A stretch of DNA of 9,550 nt from Boseongicola sp. SB0675_bin_26 (GTDB lineage: Bacteria > Pseudomonadota > Alphaproteobacteria > Rhodobacterales > Rhodobacteraceae): contig VYCX01000367.1 of NCBI GenBank assembly GCA_009843725.1, forward strand, positions 1 through 9,550, read 5' to 3'. The position numbers were made by a program, and so were the translations under genes. This document shows positions 1-6,446 of the stretch, piece by piece (position 1 is the stretch's first letter; every line of letters begins with the position of its first letter). The notes under the pieces are model-generated. The model searched no databases. It saw only the letters and a program-made list of their open reading frames with translations, and had not been told where the DNA came from.

Positions 1-189
1 TCGGACTGGCAGGGCGAGAGTCCATTGTCCAGCCCTTTTTTCAATGACATGGTAGACCTAGCCATACGATCTACCGGTCGAATGCCGTGCACGCCAGCTT
101 GGCCTGCGATCTCATTTCGTACTTCGAGCAGTCCGAGAGCCCGCACTATGCCCTTAGCACGCCGCTCCGCCACGAGGTGGTCGAGCTAA
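1..189 (+). CDS. Partial upstream reading frame, coding-like only in its first ~27 codons
   Basis: This frame is open from the window edge to a TAA at 187-189. The first 27 codons (1-81) read like ordinary protein, for example SDWQGES and FNDMVDLAIRSTGR. From about position 82 the translation turns into the Arg/Ser/Pro/Ala-rich pattern typical of out-of-frame reading in high-GC DNA, and at the same point the next frame becomes protein-like. The simplest reading is that 1-81 is the true upstream part of the HEPN-motif gene, displaced by one frame through a mutation or sequencing error around 70-90. The alternative is the 3' end of a separate gene overlapping its neighbour. The function is not recognisable. 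Confidence 0.3.
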   Translation, partial: SDWQGESPLSSPFFNDMVDLAIRSTGRMPCTPAWPAISFRTSSSPRARTMPLARRSATRWSS

Positions 190-968
190 TCAAAAAAAGA
201 GACGCCCAAGGAGATCGCATCAACCTGTACGTCGTCGTCGAAGAGATGCACGGCCTTCCCCCATTGGTGCTTGATCGTGGCTGCGCTTCGTTGGACGAGG
301 TCGGCTGCAAGGACGGCCAACCCTTCCCGCTTCTCAACGGAGGGCACCCCAACGCGAAATTCATCGTGGCGTTCGAGTCCGCCGACGGGCCTTGGCCGGA
401 AATCCCAAACAACGAACAGACGGTCAACATGGATCTCGCCGCGATACGCGCATCGCAGGACGCCCATAACGAGATCCGCAAGCACGTCGACCAAGACTGC
501 CTGGTCACCGACGATGGCCGGTACGTATGCCCGATGTCCGCTGGGACGATGTCCGCCAGGGCCGATTCAGTTCGTCCTCTCAGTGCCGACGACTTCCGCG
601 AGACGGCCGACGGCCTCCGCACGGCCCTTTCCCGCATGGACGCGGACCTGACCACGGAACACGTGGAACTGCTGTTTAACGCCCTCTATTGGGACGACTA
701 CAAGGATGACGACTTCAGGCGGCTTCACTACATGAGCCTGTGGGAGTCGCTGTCGGAGTCGAGAAAGAAGCTGGGTCACACGCCCCCGAGCCCGAAGACC
801 AAGCTCGCGAAAGACCCCACGGTCGTCGGAGGCACGCTCAGTCTCGAGGCGCTGACCGGTTATCGACACGACATCGCCCACTGGTGGGTCGACAAGATCG
901 ACGGCAACTGTCTGGCAAACATGTACCGGACCATCAACGAACTGCTCAGGCGCAAGTACTTCAATTGA
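87..968 (+). CDS. HEPN-motif protein of unknown function, probably missing its true N-terminus
   Basis: The 293-residue protein starts at GTG 87 with no convincing ribosome binding site; the same frame is closed by TGA at 45-47. I do not recognise the full-length family. The C-terminal ~100 residues are predicted helical and end in the motif RHDIAH (residues 260-265). This fits the HEPN signature R-[N/D/H]-x3-H, in which Arg and His form the catalytic or RNA-binding pair of HEPN RNases found in abortive-infection, toxin-antitoxin and other defence proteins. The preceding helix (about residues 192-228, around ALYWDDYKDDDFRRLHYMSL) would be the first HEPN helix. Residues 1-150 contain strand-like stretches (LYVVVEEM, AKFIVAF), suggesting a separate sensor or binding domain. 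A two-domain protein with a terminal HEPN is a common layout in phage defence. A non-catalytic HEPN is possible. The gene lies next to a toxin remnant at the edge of a metabolic cluster. Confidence 0.6.
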   Translation: MHASLACDLISYFEQSESPHYALSTPLRHEVVELIKKRDAQGDRINLYVVVEEMHGLPPLVLDRGCASLDEVGCKDGQPFPLLNGGHPNAKFIVAFESADGPWPEIPNNEQTVNMDLAAIRASQDAHNEIRKHVDQDCLVTDDGRYVCPMSAGTMSARADSVRPLSADDFRETADGLRTALSRMDADLTTEHVELLFNALYWDDYKDDDFRRLHYMSLWESLSESRKKLGHTPPSPKTKLAKDPTVVGGTLSLEALTGYRHDIAHWWVDKIDGNCLANMYRTINELLRRKYFN

Positions 969-982
969 GGCACGTCAGTCCG

Positions 983-1117
983 GAGAGGCTTGGCGTCGCG
1001 GTGCCGGTGTCCGAGCTGGGTGCGATAGATCGCTAACCCGATGCGGCCCTGCACCGGGTCGGCGAAGCGGTCCAGATCCGCCTTGCTCGAACCCATCCAT
1101 TCGCCTGGCTTCAACAT
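983..1117 (-). pseudogene. Truncated phage-derived Gp49/HigB-like (RelE superfamily) toxin, N-terminal fragment
   Basis: Reading leftward from ATG 1117, about 45 residues resemble the start of the Gp49-like HigB toxin family. Recognisable points are KPGEWMGSSKADL near the start, the helix VQGRIGLAIYRTQLG (residues 22-36) and the closing DAKPL (41-45). In this family DAKPL is normally followed by a glycine-rich turn and the catalytic beta-sheet, in a protein of about 110 residues. Here similarity stops at about 983, and the reading frame then runs antisense into the 3' end of the HEPN gene. The RNase core is therefore missing and no antitoxin gene follows. It is best read as the leftover of a toxin-antitoxin pair cut by an insertion or deletion whose junction lies at 969-983. 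Family assignment is from remembered motifs only. Confidence 0.6.
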
Positions 1118-1724
1118 GTCACTGTCGTTTCGGACTGCAGGGGATTCCCCTTAGGGGTGAGAAAGACGGCCAGTGCCGAGCGCCGACACCTGTGGCGGAC
1201 GCCGTCAGGCCGGCCGCAAAGCAGGAATCTGCCTGGGTTCGTTTGGTCATCGACCGAAGACGATGTTCTCCCACACCGGGGCCTGTCTCGACCGGAGTCG
1301 CTTCAGGATGGCGAGCCTGCAGATTTCCTGTCCTCTATCGCGTAGTTGCGCGATTTGCACCTTCCTGGAGAATGGCCAGCGCCGCTGCACCGGATGCCAG
1401 CCGACACTGGAAGCGTTGACCGGCGCAGACGCAAGATTCCCAAGACGTCGAGGGGGCAGCGCCTTCGCTGACGAAAGCGGGCGCCACGGCAGGCACTGCC
1501 GGAACTCCCGGCACCGGGCCGGGCACGCCCCGCACCACCTGGCTGCGCCACTGGCTGAGGGTCGAGGCGGTCGCGCGTCGCCATGGCACAGAATGAGGCG
1601 GCGGGCACGAAACTCTCTGCGAAGATCCGGGTCTTCCTGGATGCGGGGGAGGTGGCGGCGTCTCGGCCAAGGGCCAGGTTCGCACGGAGAGGTTGGCGCC
1701 CCTGGACGGGCGCGAGGGCCGGTT
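1118..1724. other. Stretch of ~600 bases with no supportable gene
   Basis: Several frames on both strands stay open here, but all translations are Arg/Pro/Ala/Ser-rich with no recognisable motif, and they overlap each other heavily. No tRNA, CRISPR repeats, convincing terminator or complete insertion-sequence end was seen. The stretch GTPAVPAV-like PVPGVPAVPAVAPAFV on the minus strand (within 1335-1685) slightly recalls proline/alanine linkers of small IS66-type accessory proteins, but this is too weak to call. Decayed mobile or accessory DNA is the likeliest content. Confidence 0.5.
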
Positions 1725-2060
1725 TCACTCCGAGACATTTCCTGCGTTCCTTTCGTCGTAGACGCAACCGTATTGCTGATCCATGGTGATGGGCGACTCG
1801 TAGAAGGTGATCTGTGGCGGGTGATCGTACTTGTCGGTCATGTACGTTTTCCATTCGTCGCTGAACGCGGCGTCAGCAGCCTGACGCGACTCGAACAGGT
1901 ACACTCCACCGCCCAGACCTTCATCGTAGAGGACGTTCTTTCTCAACAGGCCAGGGGTTGTCATGTAGCGGGGGATCGAATCACGGAACATCTGCACGGC
2001 CGTGGCGCGATCGGTTCCTTCCGGCAAGCCGTAGACAACAACGGCGACGACTTGAGTCAT
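1725..2060 (-). CDS. YdhR-like putative monooxygenase (antibiotic biosynthesis monooxygenase-type fold)
   Basis: The 111-residue protein is assigned to the YdhR branch of the dimeric alpha/beta barrel (ABM) superfamily. Visible features are an opening strand VVAVVVYGLPEG (4-15), a helix around TAVQMFRDSIPRYMTTPGLLRKNV (20-43) and the core strand GGGVYLFESRQAADAAF (50-66), which matches the family's GG-x-YLF pattern. The expected ~100-residue length also fits. The start at 2060 is preferred over an upstream in-frame start because an AAGGA Shine-Dalgarno lies about 8 nt upstream and the strand begins right after it. The gene starts 62 nt after the large TRAP permease stop, so it is probably the last gene of that operon. 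Some relatives act on aromatic or quinone-like compounds, but many have no known substrate; its role here is unknown. No clear terminator follows. Confidence 0.75.
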   Translation of the reverse strand: MTQVVAVVVYGLPEGTDRATAVQMFRDSIPRYMTTPGLLRKNVLYDEGLGGGVYLFESRQAADAAFSDEWKTYMTDKYDHPPQITFYESPITMDQQYGCVYDERNAGNVSE

Positions 2061-2122
2061 TTTGGATTCCTTTCTTTCCGAATCGAACAAGGAGGCAGGC
2101 AGGGTGCCATCGGGGTGGTTGG

Positions 2123-3406
2123 TCATTGCAGGCGTTCCGGCAGCCAAAGCACGATCTCCGGATAGACGATGACGATCAGGATGAAACCGAGCAGGACACC
2201 AAGGAACGGCAGCACGCCGATGACAACGTCATTGAGGGACCCACGGCCGCGAACACCCTGAACCACGAACAGGTTGAGGCCCACAGGCGGCGTGATCAGC
2301 GCCGTTTCCGCCAGCAGGATCATCAAGACGCCGAACCAGACCGGGTCGAAGCCGGCCTGAAAGACAAGCGGCGCGATGATCGGAACCGTCGTGACCATGA
2401 TGGACAGGGTTTCGACAAAAAAGCCGACAATGATGTAGAACACGATTACGGCAAAGAGCAGCTGATACGGCGACGGATCCAGGCGCAAGATGACCTTGTT
2501 GATCTCTCCCGTCAGTCCGATCGAGGCAATCACGAAATTGAGGAAATAGGCGGCGACGATGATCAACAGCACCATGGCGCTTGTTCTCATCGTTCCTTCG
2601 ATCGCGGAGAGCAGCATGGCAAGCCTGAGGCGCCCTTGAAACAGGGCGAGCAGGGTCGCCAGGACGACGCCGATTGCCGACGATTCCGTTGGGGTCGCCC
2701 AACCCGCGTAGATCGAGCCGATGACGATCGTGAACAGCACGATCGGAGGCAGCAGGAAGACGATGGCCGCCTGTCGCTCGCGCCAGCTGGCCTTGATCGG
2801 CAATCCCCGCCACGACGGCACCAGCGAACACAGGACGGCAATTGCGCCCATGAAAGCCAGCGCCAGCAGGATTCCGGGCAACAGGCCCGCCAGGTACAGC
2901 TTGGGAATGGACGTGTCGGTGAGGACCCCGTAGACGATCAGCGTGATGGACGGCGGAATGAGGATTCCCAGCGTGCCGCCTGCGGCTATCGAGCCCAGGA
3001 ACAAGCGTTCGTTGTACTTGAACCTGGGCGCCTGGGGTGCGGCGACGGTTCCGATGGTCGCTGACGTGGCGACGCTCGAGCCGCAGGTCGCCGCGAACAC
3101 CGCCGAGGCGGCGATGTTCGAATGCATGAGGCCGCCGGGCAGCCAGCTGATCCATTGCACCATGCAATGGTACATCCTTTCCGTGATGCCTGACCGGATG
3201 AGGATCTCGCCCATGAGCACGAACAGGGGAATGGCGATCAGGATCGGATCGGTGCTGGTGTTCCAGATGATCTCCCCCATGGCGCGGACCAGCGGGACAG
3301 GCGAATAGAGTTCCCCGAGCGCGACGCCGAGCAGCAGCAAGGCCGCCGCGATCGGGATGCCGATCGCCATGAATCCGACCAGGAGCGCGAAGGCTGTCCA
3401 GATCAT
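2123..3406 (-). CDS. dctM: TRAP transporter large permease subunit (DctM family)
   Basis: The 427-residue inner-membrane protein is the ion-coupled translocation subunit of a tripartite ATP-independent periplasmic (TRAP) transporter. It is very hydrophobic, with roughly 11-12 membrane segments, and its length is normal for DctM. Family signatures are clear: GTLGILIPPSITLIVYG (about 144-160), AGWATPTESSAIGV (about 234-247) and ALITPPVGLNLFVV (about 370-383). The first and last of these are the two re-entrant hairpin-loop regions that hold substrate and sodium in this fold. The start ATG overlaps the TGA of the small subunit as ATGA, indicating translational coupling and a 1:1 membrane complex. 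The gene symbol marks the family only; the substrate is not shown by this subunit. Confidence 0.95.
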   Translation of the reverse strand: MIWTAFALLVGFMAIGIPIAAALLLLGVALGELYSPVPLVRAMGEIIWNTSTDPILIAIPLFVLMGEILIRSGITERMYHCMVQWISWLPGGLMHSNIAASAVFAATCGSSVATSATIGTVAAPQAPRFKYNERLFLGSIAAGGTLGILIPPSITLIVYGVLTDTSIPKLYLAGLLPGILLALAFMGAIAVLCSLVPSWRGLPIKASWRERQAAIVFLLPPIVLFTIVIGSIYAGWATPTESSAIGVVLATLLALFQGRLRLAMLLSAIEGTMRTSAMVLLIIVAAYFLNFVIASIGLTGEINKVILRLDPSPYQLLFAVIVFYIIVGFFVETLSIMVTTVPIIAPLVFQAGFDPVWFGVLMILLAETALITPPVGLNLFVVQGVRGRGSLNDVVIGVLPFLGVLLGFILIVIVYPEIVLWLPERLQ

Positions 3407-4056
3407 CGCGGAAGTTCCGAGTTGCCATCCGCAACGACCGATCCGGCATTGTCAGGCGGTTCCGCACCCAAGCCGGCTTTCCGAGACTGAAGGCTCGCGT
3501 CGAGTTCCTGTTCGATCTCCTCTTCCAGTCCGGGGGGTCCGACGAGCGAGCGGATCGCCCCGAGATCTCCCGAAAGCAGATGGCGGATGACGGCGACGGC
3601 AAGAAGGAGCGCGATCAGGTCGAAGACCGCGAAGCCCAGCAGCCATAGCCCCTGAGGAATCCACAAGAGTGTTTGCAGCGTCGTGTTCGATCGAGAGCCG
3701 AACTCGAAATTGAAGTGAAAGATCGTGAACGCGTTCACCGTCATCAGCGCCACGGCCGCGGCGACCGCCAGCAGCGACAGCACGTCCATGCCCGCAGCAG
3801 CCGGGCGTGGCACCTTGCGGTACAGGACGTCGATGCGGACATGGGAGCGTTCGAGCAGCGTGAACGCGATTGACCAGCTGAGGCAGATCGCCAGTCCGTA
3901 GCCCGAGTACTCTTCCGTCGCCCTGGTGGAAAACGCGAACATCTTCCGTGCGACGACCTCGAAGCAGATGACGGCGGCAAGAGCGAAAAGGAGAACTCCT
4001 CCCGCCACGGCCATCGTTCGCGTCAACCTGTGGCTGGTGCGCAGCAAGAATTCCAT
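3403..4056 (-). CDS. dctQ: TRAP transporter small permease subunit (DctQ family)
   Basis: The 217-residue membrane protein has four hydrophobic segments (about 14-34, 51-70, 89-111 and 134-156), the usual topology of the TRAP small subunit that partners the large permease. Family features include FEVVARKMF (32-40), TEEYSGYGLAICLSWSIAF (47-65) and HVRIDVLYRKVP (72-83). It is longer than many DctQ proteins because of a hydrophilic tail of about 55 residues with an acidic stretch (LEEEIEQELDASL). The tail is predicted cytoplasmic and its role is unknown. No good Shine-Dalgarno is visible before ATG 4056, and the gene lies just downstream of an mRNA hairpin, so translation may be weaker than that of dctP. 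It overlaps dctM by 4 nt. Confidence 0.92.
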   Translation of the reverse strand: MEFLLRTSHRLTRTMAVAGGVLLFALAAVICFEVVARKMFAFSTRATEEYSGYGLAICLSWSIAFTLLERSHVRIDVLYRKVPRPAAAGMDVLSLLAVAAAVALMTVNAFTIFHFNFEFGSRSNTTLQTLLWIPQGLWLLGFAVFDLIALLLAVAVIRHLLSGDLGAIRSLVGPPGLEEEIEQELDASLQSRKAGLGAEPPDNAGSVVADGNSELPR

Positions 4057-4069
4057 CAGGTCGATTCTA

Positions 4070-4112
4070 GATCGAGGTCTCCCGGAAGGTCGACCCCCCC
4101 GAGAGACAGATC
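4070..4112 (-). promoter_or_regulatory. Intercistronic mRNA hairpin between dctP and dctQ
   Basis: On the minus-strand transcript GUCUCUCGG (4107-4099) can pair with CCGGGAGAC (4085-4077). This gives 9 pairs, one of them G-U, with a 13-nt loop, and flanking GAUC segments (4112-4109 and 4073-4070) extend the stem. It lies 42 nt beyond the dctP stop and ends 13 nt before the dctQ start. There is no U-run, so it does not look like an intrinsic terminator. Hairpins in this position in binding-protein operons typically protect the upstream mRNA and raise binding-protein levels over permease. That role is inferred. Confidence 0.55.
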
Positions 4113-4154
4113 GAATGCGGCCGGCAAGTCACGGCACCGGGACGGGCATCGGTC

Positions 4155-5213
4155 CTATTGCTCGGAGGCCGTGAGGTTGAGGATCTTGCCAACCTTCGCG
4201 TTCCAGTCCGCTACGCAATCTTCACCGCACCGTTGCGCCCAGCGCTTGAGGACAACGTTCTCCATCAGTTCGCGGTGCGCCTGGGCATCCTCGGCACTGA
4301 CCGGGACGAGCGTGAGCGCGGCCTTGTCGCCGATCGTGCAAGGCGTGCCGCCTGTCGAGCAGCTGACCCCCTGCCTGGTTTCCTCGTCGGCGGCCTTCCA
4401 TATGTTGTCCTCGAGCATGGCCACCTGTTCCGATATCAGGCTTTGCAAATTGGGTTCGATCGAATCCCAGGTCTTGCGGCTCACGCCGTGAAGATAGACC
4501 GCCCAGCCCATCGGCATCGGGTACATGTGGGTCGTGACCTCGGTCCACTTCGACTTGTTGCCGGTCAGCGCACCGGTGACGGCACAGTCGACGACCTTTC
4601 GTTGCAAGGACGGCACGACCTCGGCGAAGGGGATGTTCACGGGTGTGCCGCCAACGCCTTCGACGAAATCAGCCATGCTGGTGTTGAAGACACGCACCTT
4701 CTTGCCCTTCAGGTCGCCGAGGCCCGAAAGAGGCTCTGCGCACCAAAAGACCTGGGCGTGCGCAGGGTAGAACGCCAAGGCCTTGATTCCGTACTTTTCC
4801 GCGTACAGCGCTTCCAGCGTCGGCCGGTAGGCTTGGGTTATCTCGCGCAGGGTCGAAGCATCCAACGACAGGCCCGCCAGGTCGATCGCTTCCGCCTCGG
4901 GATCGTCACCCGCCGTGTAGCTGAGAACGCCGGTACCGAAGTCGAGAACGCCCAGCTTCATGAGGCGGAAGATCTCCGGACCCTTCAACCCCAGTTCGGT
5001 GGTGTTGGTCAGCACGACCTCTACGTTGCCTCCCGCCATTTCCGGTATGGTCTCGGTCCAGAACGGCTTTTCGTGGAACAGGAAGGTCGTGGAGGTGGGA
5101 AAGGTGCCCATGACCTTCAGGGTCGTCGGCTTGAAATTTTCCGCGGTCGCGACGTTCGCGCCTGCCGTCAGGAGCGAAACCAGCGCCAGAGTCTTCAAGG
5201 GGTGTGCTTTCAT
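4155..5213 (-). CDS. dctP: TRAP transporter periplasmic substrate-binding protein (DctP family)
   Basis: The 352-residue protein is the solute receptor of the TRAP system and captures a carboxylate in the periplasm. The start at 5213 is chosen because AGGAG lies 8 nt upstream and a signal peptide follows directly (MKAHPLKT, hydrophobic core, ATA-ENF, cleavage near residue 24). DctP hallmarks are DLKGKKVRVFNT (167-178), whose Arg174 is the conserved residue that usually salt-bridges the substrate carboxylate, and GGTPVNIPFAEVVPSLQRKVVDCAVTG (188-214). Six cysteines occur in the mature protein (158, 210, 285, 292, 329, 333); 285/292 and 329/333 form close pairs that could be disulfides. Neighbours encode both permeases and a LysR regulator. 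Some Bordetella DctP proteins bind pyroglutamate, which would suit the nearby 5-oxoprolinase-type genes, but the substrate is not proven here. Confidence 0.93.
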   Translation of the reverse strand: MKAHPLKTLALVSLLTAGANVATAENFKPTTLKVMGTFPTSTTFLFHEKPFWTETIPEMAGGNVEVVLTNTTELGLKGPEIFRLMKLGVLDFGTGVLSYTAGDDPEAEAIDLAGLSLDASTLREITQAYRPTLEALYAEKYGIKALAFYPAHAQVFWCAEPLSGLGDLKGKKVRVFNTSMADFVEGVGGTPVNIPFAEVVPSLQRKVVDCAVTGALTGNKSKWTEVTTHMYPMPMGWAVYLHGVSRKTWDSIEPNLQSLISEQVAMLEDNIWKAADEETRQGVSCSTGGTPCTIGDKAALTLVPVSAEDAQAHRELMENVVLKRWAQRCGEDCVADWNAKVGKILNLTASEQ

Positions 5214-5301
5214 GATCCTGTCTCCTAGCATCGTGGTCGAAGAGATCAGACCGCGGGTACTGGTTGGGGAACGCACATCTCTCGCACCAACCTACGATCC
5301 T

Positions 5302-5353
5302 CGATTCACGATCCATGACACGCAATTCCGACGGGGCGCCTGCTCGTGAATCG
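5302..5353. repeat. Spaced 10-bp perfect inverted repeat in the dctP leader
   Basis: CGATTCACGA (5302-5311) and TCGTGAATCG (5344-5353) are exact reverse complements separated by 32 nt. The arm centres are 42 bp apart, about four helical turns. The repeat lies between the candidate dctP promoter and the dctP start. It could be a leader-RNA stem-loop or two operator half-sites on the same DNA face. Function is inferred. Confidence 0.55.
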
Positions 5354-5367
5354 CTCTCCCCAGGATC

Positions 5368-5397
5368 ACTGTACAGACGGCTTTTGATAAAGACCAA
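5368..5397 (-). promoter_or_regulatory. Candidate sigma70-type promoter of the dctP operon
   Basis: On the minus strand a -35-like TTGGTC (5397-5392) and a -10-like TACAGT (5373-5368) are separated by 18 nt. Transcription would start near 5361, giving a leader of about 148 nt before dctP. The shared decamer CTTATCGATA lies 17 nt upstream of the -35, the same spacing as at the DUF1445 gene promoter, which raises confidence. Confidence 0.5.
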
Positions 5398-5414
5398 TAG
5401 AATAAAATTACTGT

Positions 5415-5424
5415 TATCGATAAG
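5415..5424 (-). promoter_or_regulatory. Candidate LysR-regulator site upstream of dctP (CTTATCGATA)
   Basis: On the minus strand this decamer is identical to one upstream of the DUF1445 gene. It lies within the 10-bp-palindromic TTATCGATAA (5414-5423), in a short AT-rich patch just after the lysR stop. The surrounding minus-strand ATTTC-N5-CTTAT keeps the T-N11-A spacing of LysR sites, although the left half is imperfect. It is centred about 57 bp upstream of the predicted start, a normal activator position. Confidence 0.5.
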
Positions 5425-5436
5425 AAATTGAAATGC

Positions 5437-6345
5437 TCATGTCACCCTGTCGCCAGCGACATCCTGGGCCAGGGAGGCCACTTGCTCGACCAGCGGGTTC
5501 CACGGCTCCCTGGGATACGAGACCGAATTCTGCAGCGCCGAAGGCCGCCAATCGAGTTCGATCTCAATCAGCCGGCCCGAAGCGAGATCGTCGAGAATGA
5601 TGTCCCTCGGCAGCGCGCCCACTCCGATGTTGTCGCGGGTCATCTGCAAGCAGGCGAACAGGGATGTGGACGGAAAGATCCGGAAGTGATCGACGTCCAG
5701 GGACTTGAAGTGGTCGCGGATCTCGACGTAGGGGCGGGTGTTCGACGCGAATGTCAGGATGGGCACGGTCGCGAGGTCCGCCACGGTTCGAAAGCCATCG
5801 ACCTTTTGCATCATCTCCGTGCCGACAGCCCATACCATTTCGATCGGCCGCAACAGGACATTGTCGATGGTGAATTCGGAGACCGGACCCAGCAGTATCC
5901 CGATGTCCAGCGAACGTTCGACGAGACCGTTCCTGAGGTTCGAGCTGACGTCGACCCTGATCTCGACGTCAACTTCAGGATACCGGCCGTGAAGCTGATT
6001 GAGCAAGGACGGCAGCCATGCGTGAACGACCGTCTCGGTCACGCCCAGCCTCAGCGTTCCTGACAGCGTGCTCTTTGCCGTCGCAGAATCGCGAAACTTG
6101 TGCGCCAGGCGCACGATGCGCTCCGCCATCGGCAACAGGTCGTGGCCGATCGGCGTCAACCGCACATCCCTGTGCCGCCTCTCGAACAGTTGGACGCCGA
6201 GCGACGTTTCGAGTGAATTCACTCGCAATGAAATCGCCGGCTGCGTGGCGTGCAGGTGCTCTGCCGCCTTGCGAAAGCTGCCGAGCATTGCAACGACGAC
6301 AAAGGTTTCCAGCTGTTTCAGGTTGACGATCTTTGCCCTCCACAC
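5437..6345 (-). CDS. LysR-family transcriptional regulator
   Basis: The 302-residue protein has the standard LysR layout. A winged helix-turn-helix occupies residues 9-67, with LKQLETFVVVAMLGSFRKAAEHL leading into the recognition helix region ATQPAISLRVNSLE and then LGVQLFERR and LTPIGHDLL. It is followed by a linker helix and an effector-binding domain from about residue 96 (GTLRLGVTETV). The effector is presumably the transported or degraded compound. It is placed between two divergent gene sets, downstream of which the same DNA decamer occurs, so it probably controls both. The only in-frame start of usual type is GTG 6345. Most relatives begin near the LKQLETF segment, where this sequence has GTC with a GGAGGG 8 nt before it, so the true start is uncertain by a few residues. 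Confidence 0.93.
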   Translation of the reverse strand: MWRAKIVNLKQLETFVVVAMLGSFRKAAEHLHATQPAISLRVNSLETSLGVQLFERRHRDVRLTPIGHDLLPMAERIVRLAHKFRDSATAKSTLSGTLRLGVTETVVHAWLPSLLNQLHGRYPEVDVEIRVDVSSNLRNGLVERSLDIGILLGPVSEFTIDNVLLRPIEMVWAVGTEMMQKVDGFRTVADLATVPILTFASNTRPYVEIRDHFKSLDVDHFRIFPSTSLFACLQMTRDNIGVGALPRDIILDDLASGRLIEIELDWRPSALQNSVSYPREPWNPLVEQVASLAQDVAGDRVT

Positions 6346-6416
6346 CCGCTGCAGGACGCGCCCGGGACTTGCCCGCCAGGAACGTCAGGAACGGCACGCA
6401 CCTGACGGCGGAACGC

Positions 6417-6446
6417 AATACATGCTCCCGCGTCGCTTGCCTGCAA
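6417..6446 (-). promoter_or_regulatory. Candidate lysR promoter
   Basis: On the minus strand TTGCAG (6446-6441) and TGTATT (6422-6417) are separated by 18 nt. The -35 touches the ATAAG half of the LysR box at 6446-6460, so bound regulator would be expected to repress its own gene, the usual LysR autoregulation. Hexamer matches are moderate. Confidence 0.35.

Noticed and set aside
36..42. T-TTT-TTC heptamer resembling a -1 ribosomal frameshift slippery site in the upstream frame
   Set aside because: It is in the correct phase, but after a -1 slip the next codons are CAA and then TGA at 45-47, so slippage would terminate translation rather than enter the HEPN frame.
365..380. GTTCGAGTCC resembling a tRNA T-arm
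   Set aside because: It lies inside the HEPN-motif reading frame and has no matching acceptor, anticodon or D-arm around it.
1139..1157. Short GGGGATTCCCC / CCCCTTAGGGG hairpins
   Set aside because: The stems are only 4-5 bp, with no T-run and no gene context, so this is likely chance.
1247..1738. Minus-strand open frames with Arg/Pro-rich translations, partly recalling an IS66-type accessory protein
   Set aside because: Three overlapping frames are equally open, none has a recognisable domain, and no insertion-sequence ends or target duplication were found.
1173..2165. Long plus-strand open frame of 330 codons
   Set aside because: Its second half is antisense to the YdhR-like gene, which has clear motifs and a good ribosome binding site. 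The translation is low-complexity and has no family motif.
2229..3602. Minus-strand open frame of 457 codons overlapping the large permease
   Set aside because: It is a shifted-frame shadow of dctM and dctQ; the His/Arg-rich translation lacks membrane segments and motifs.
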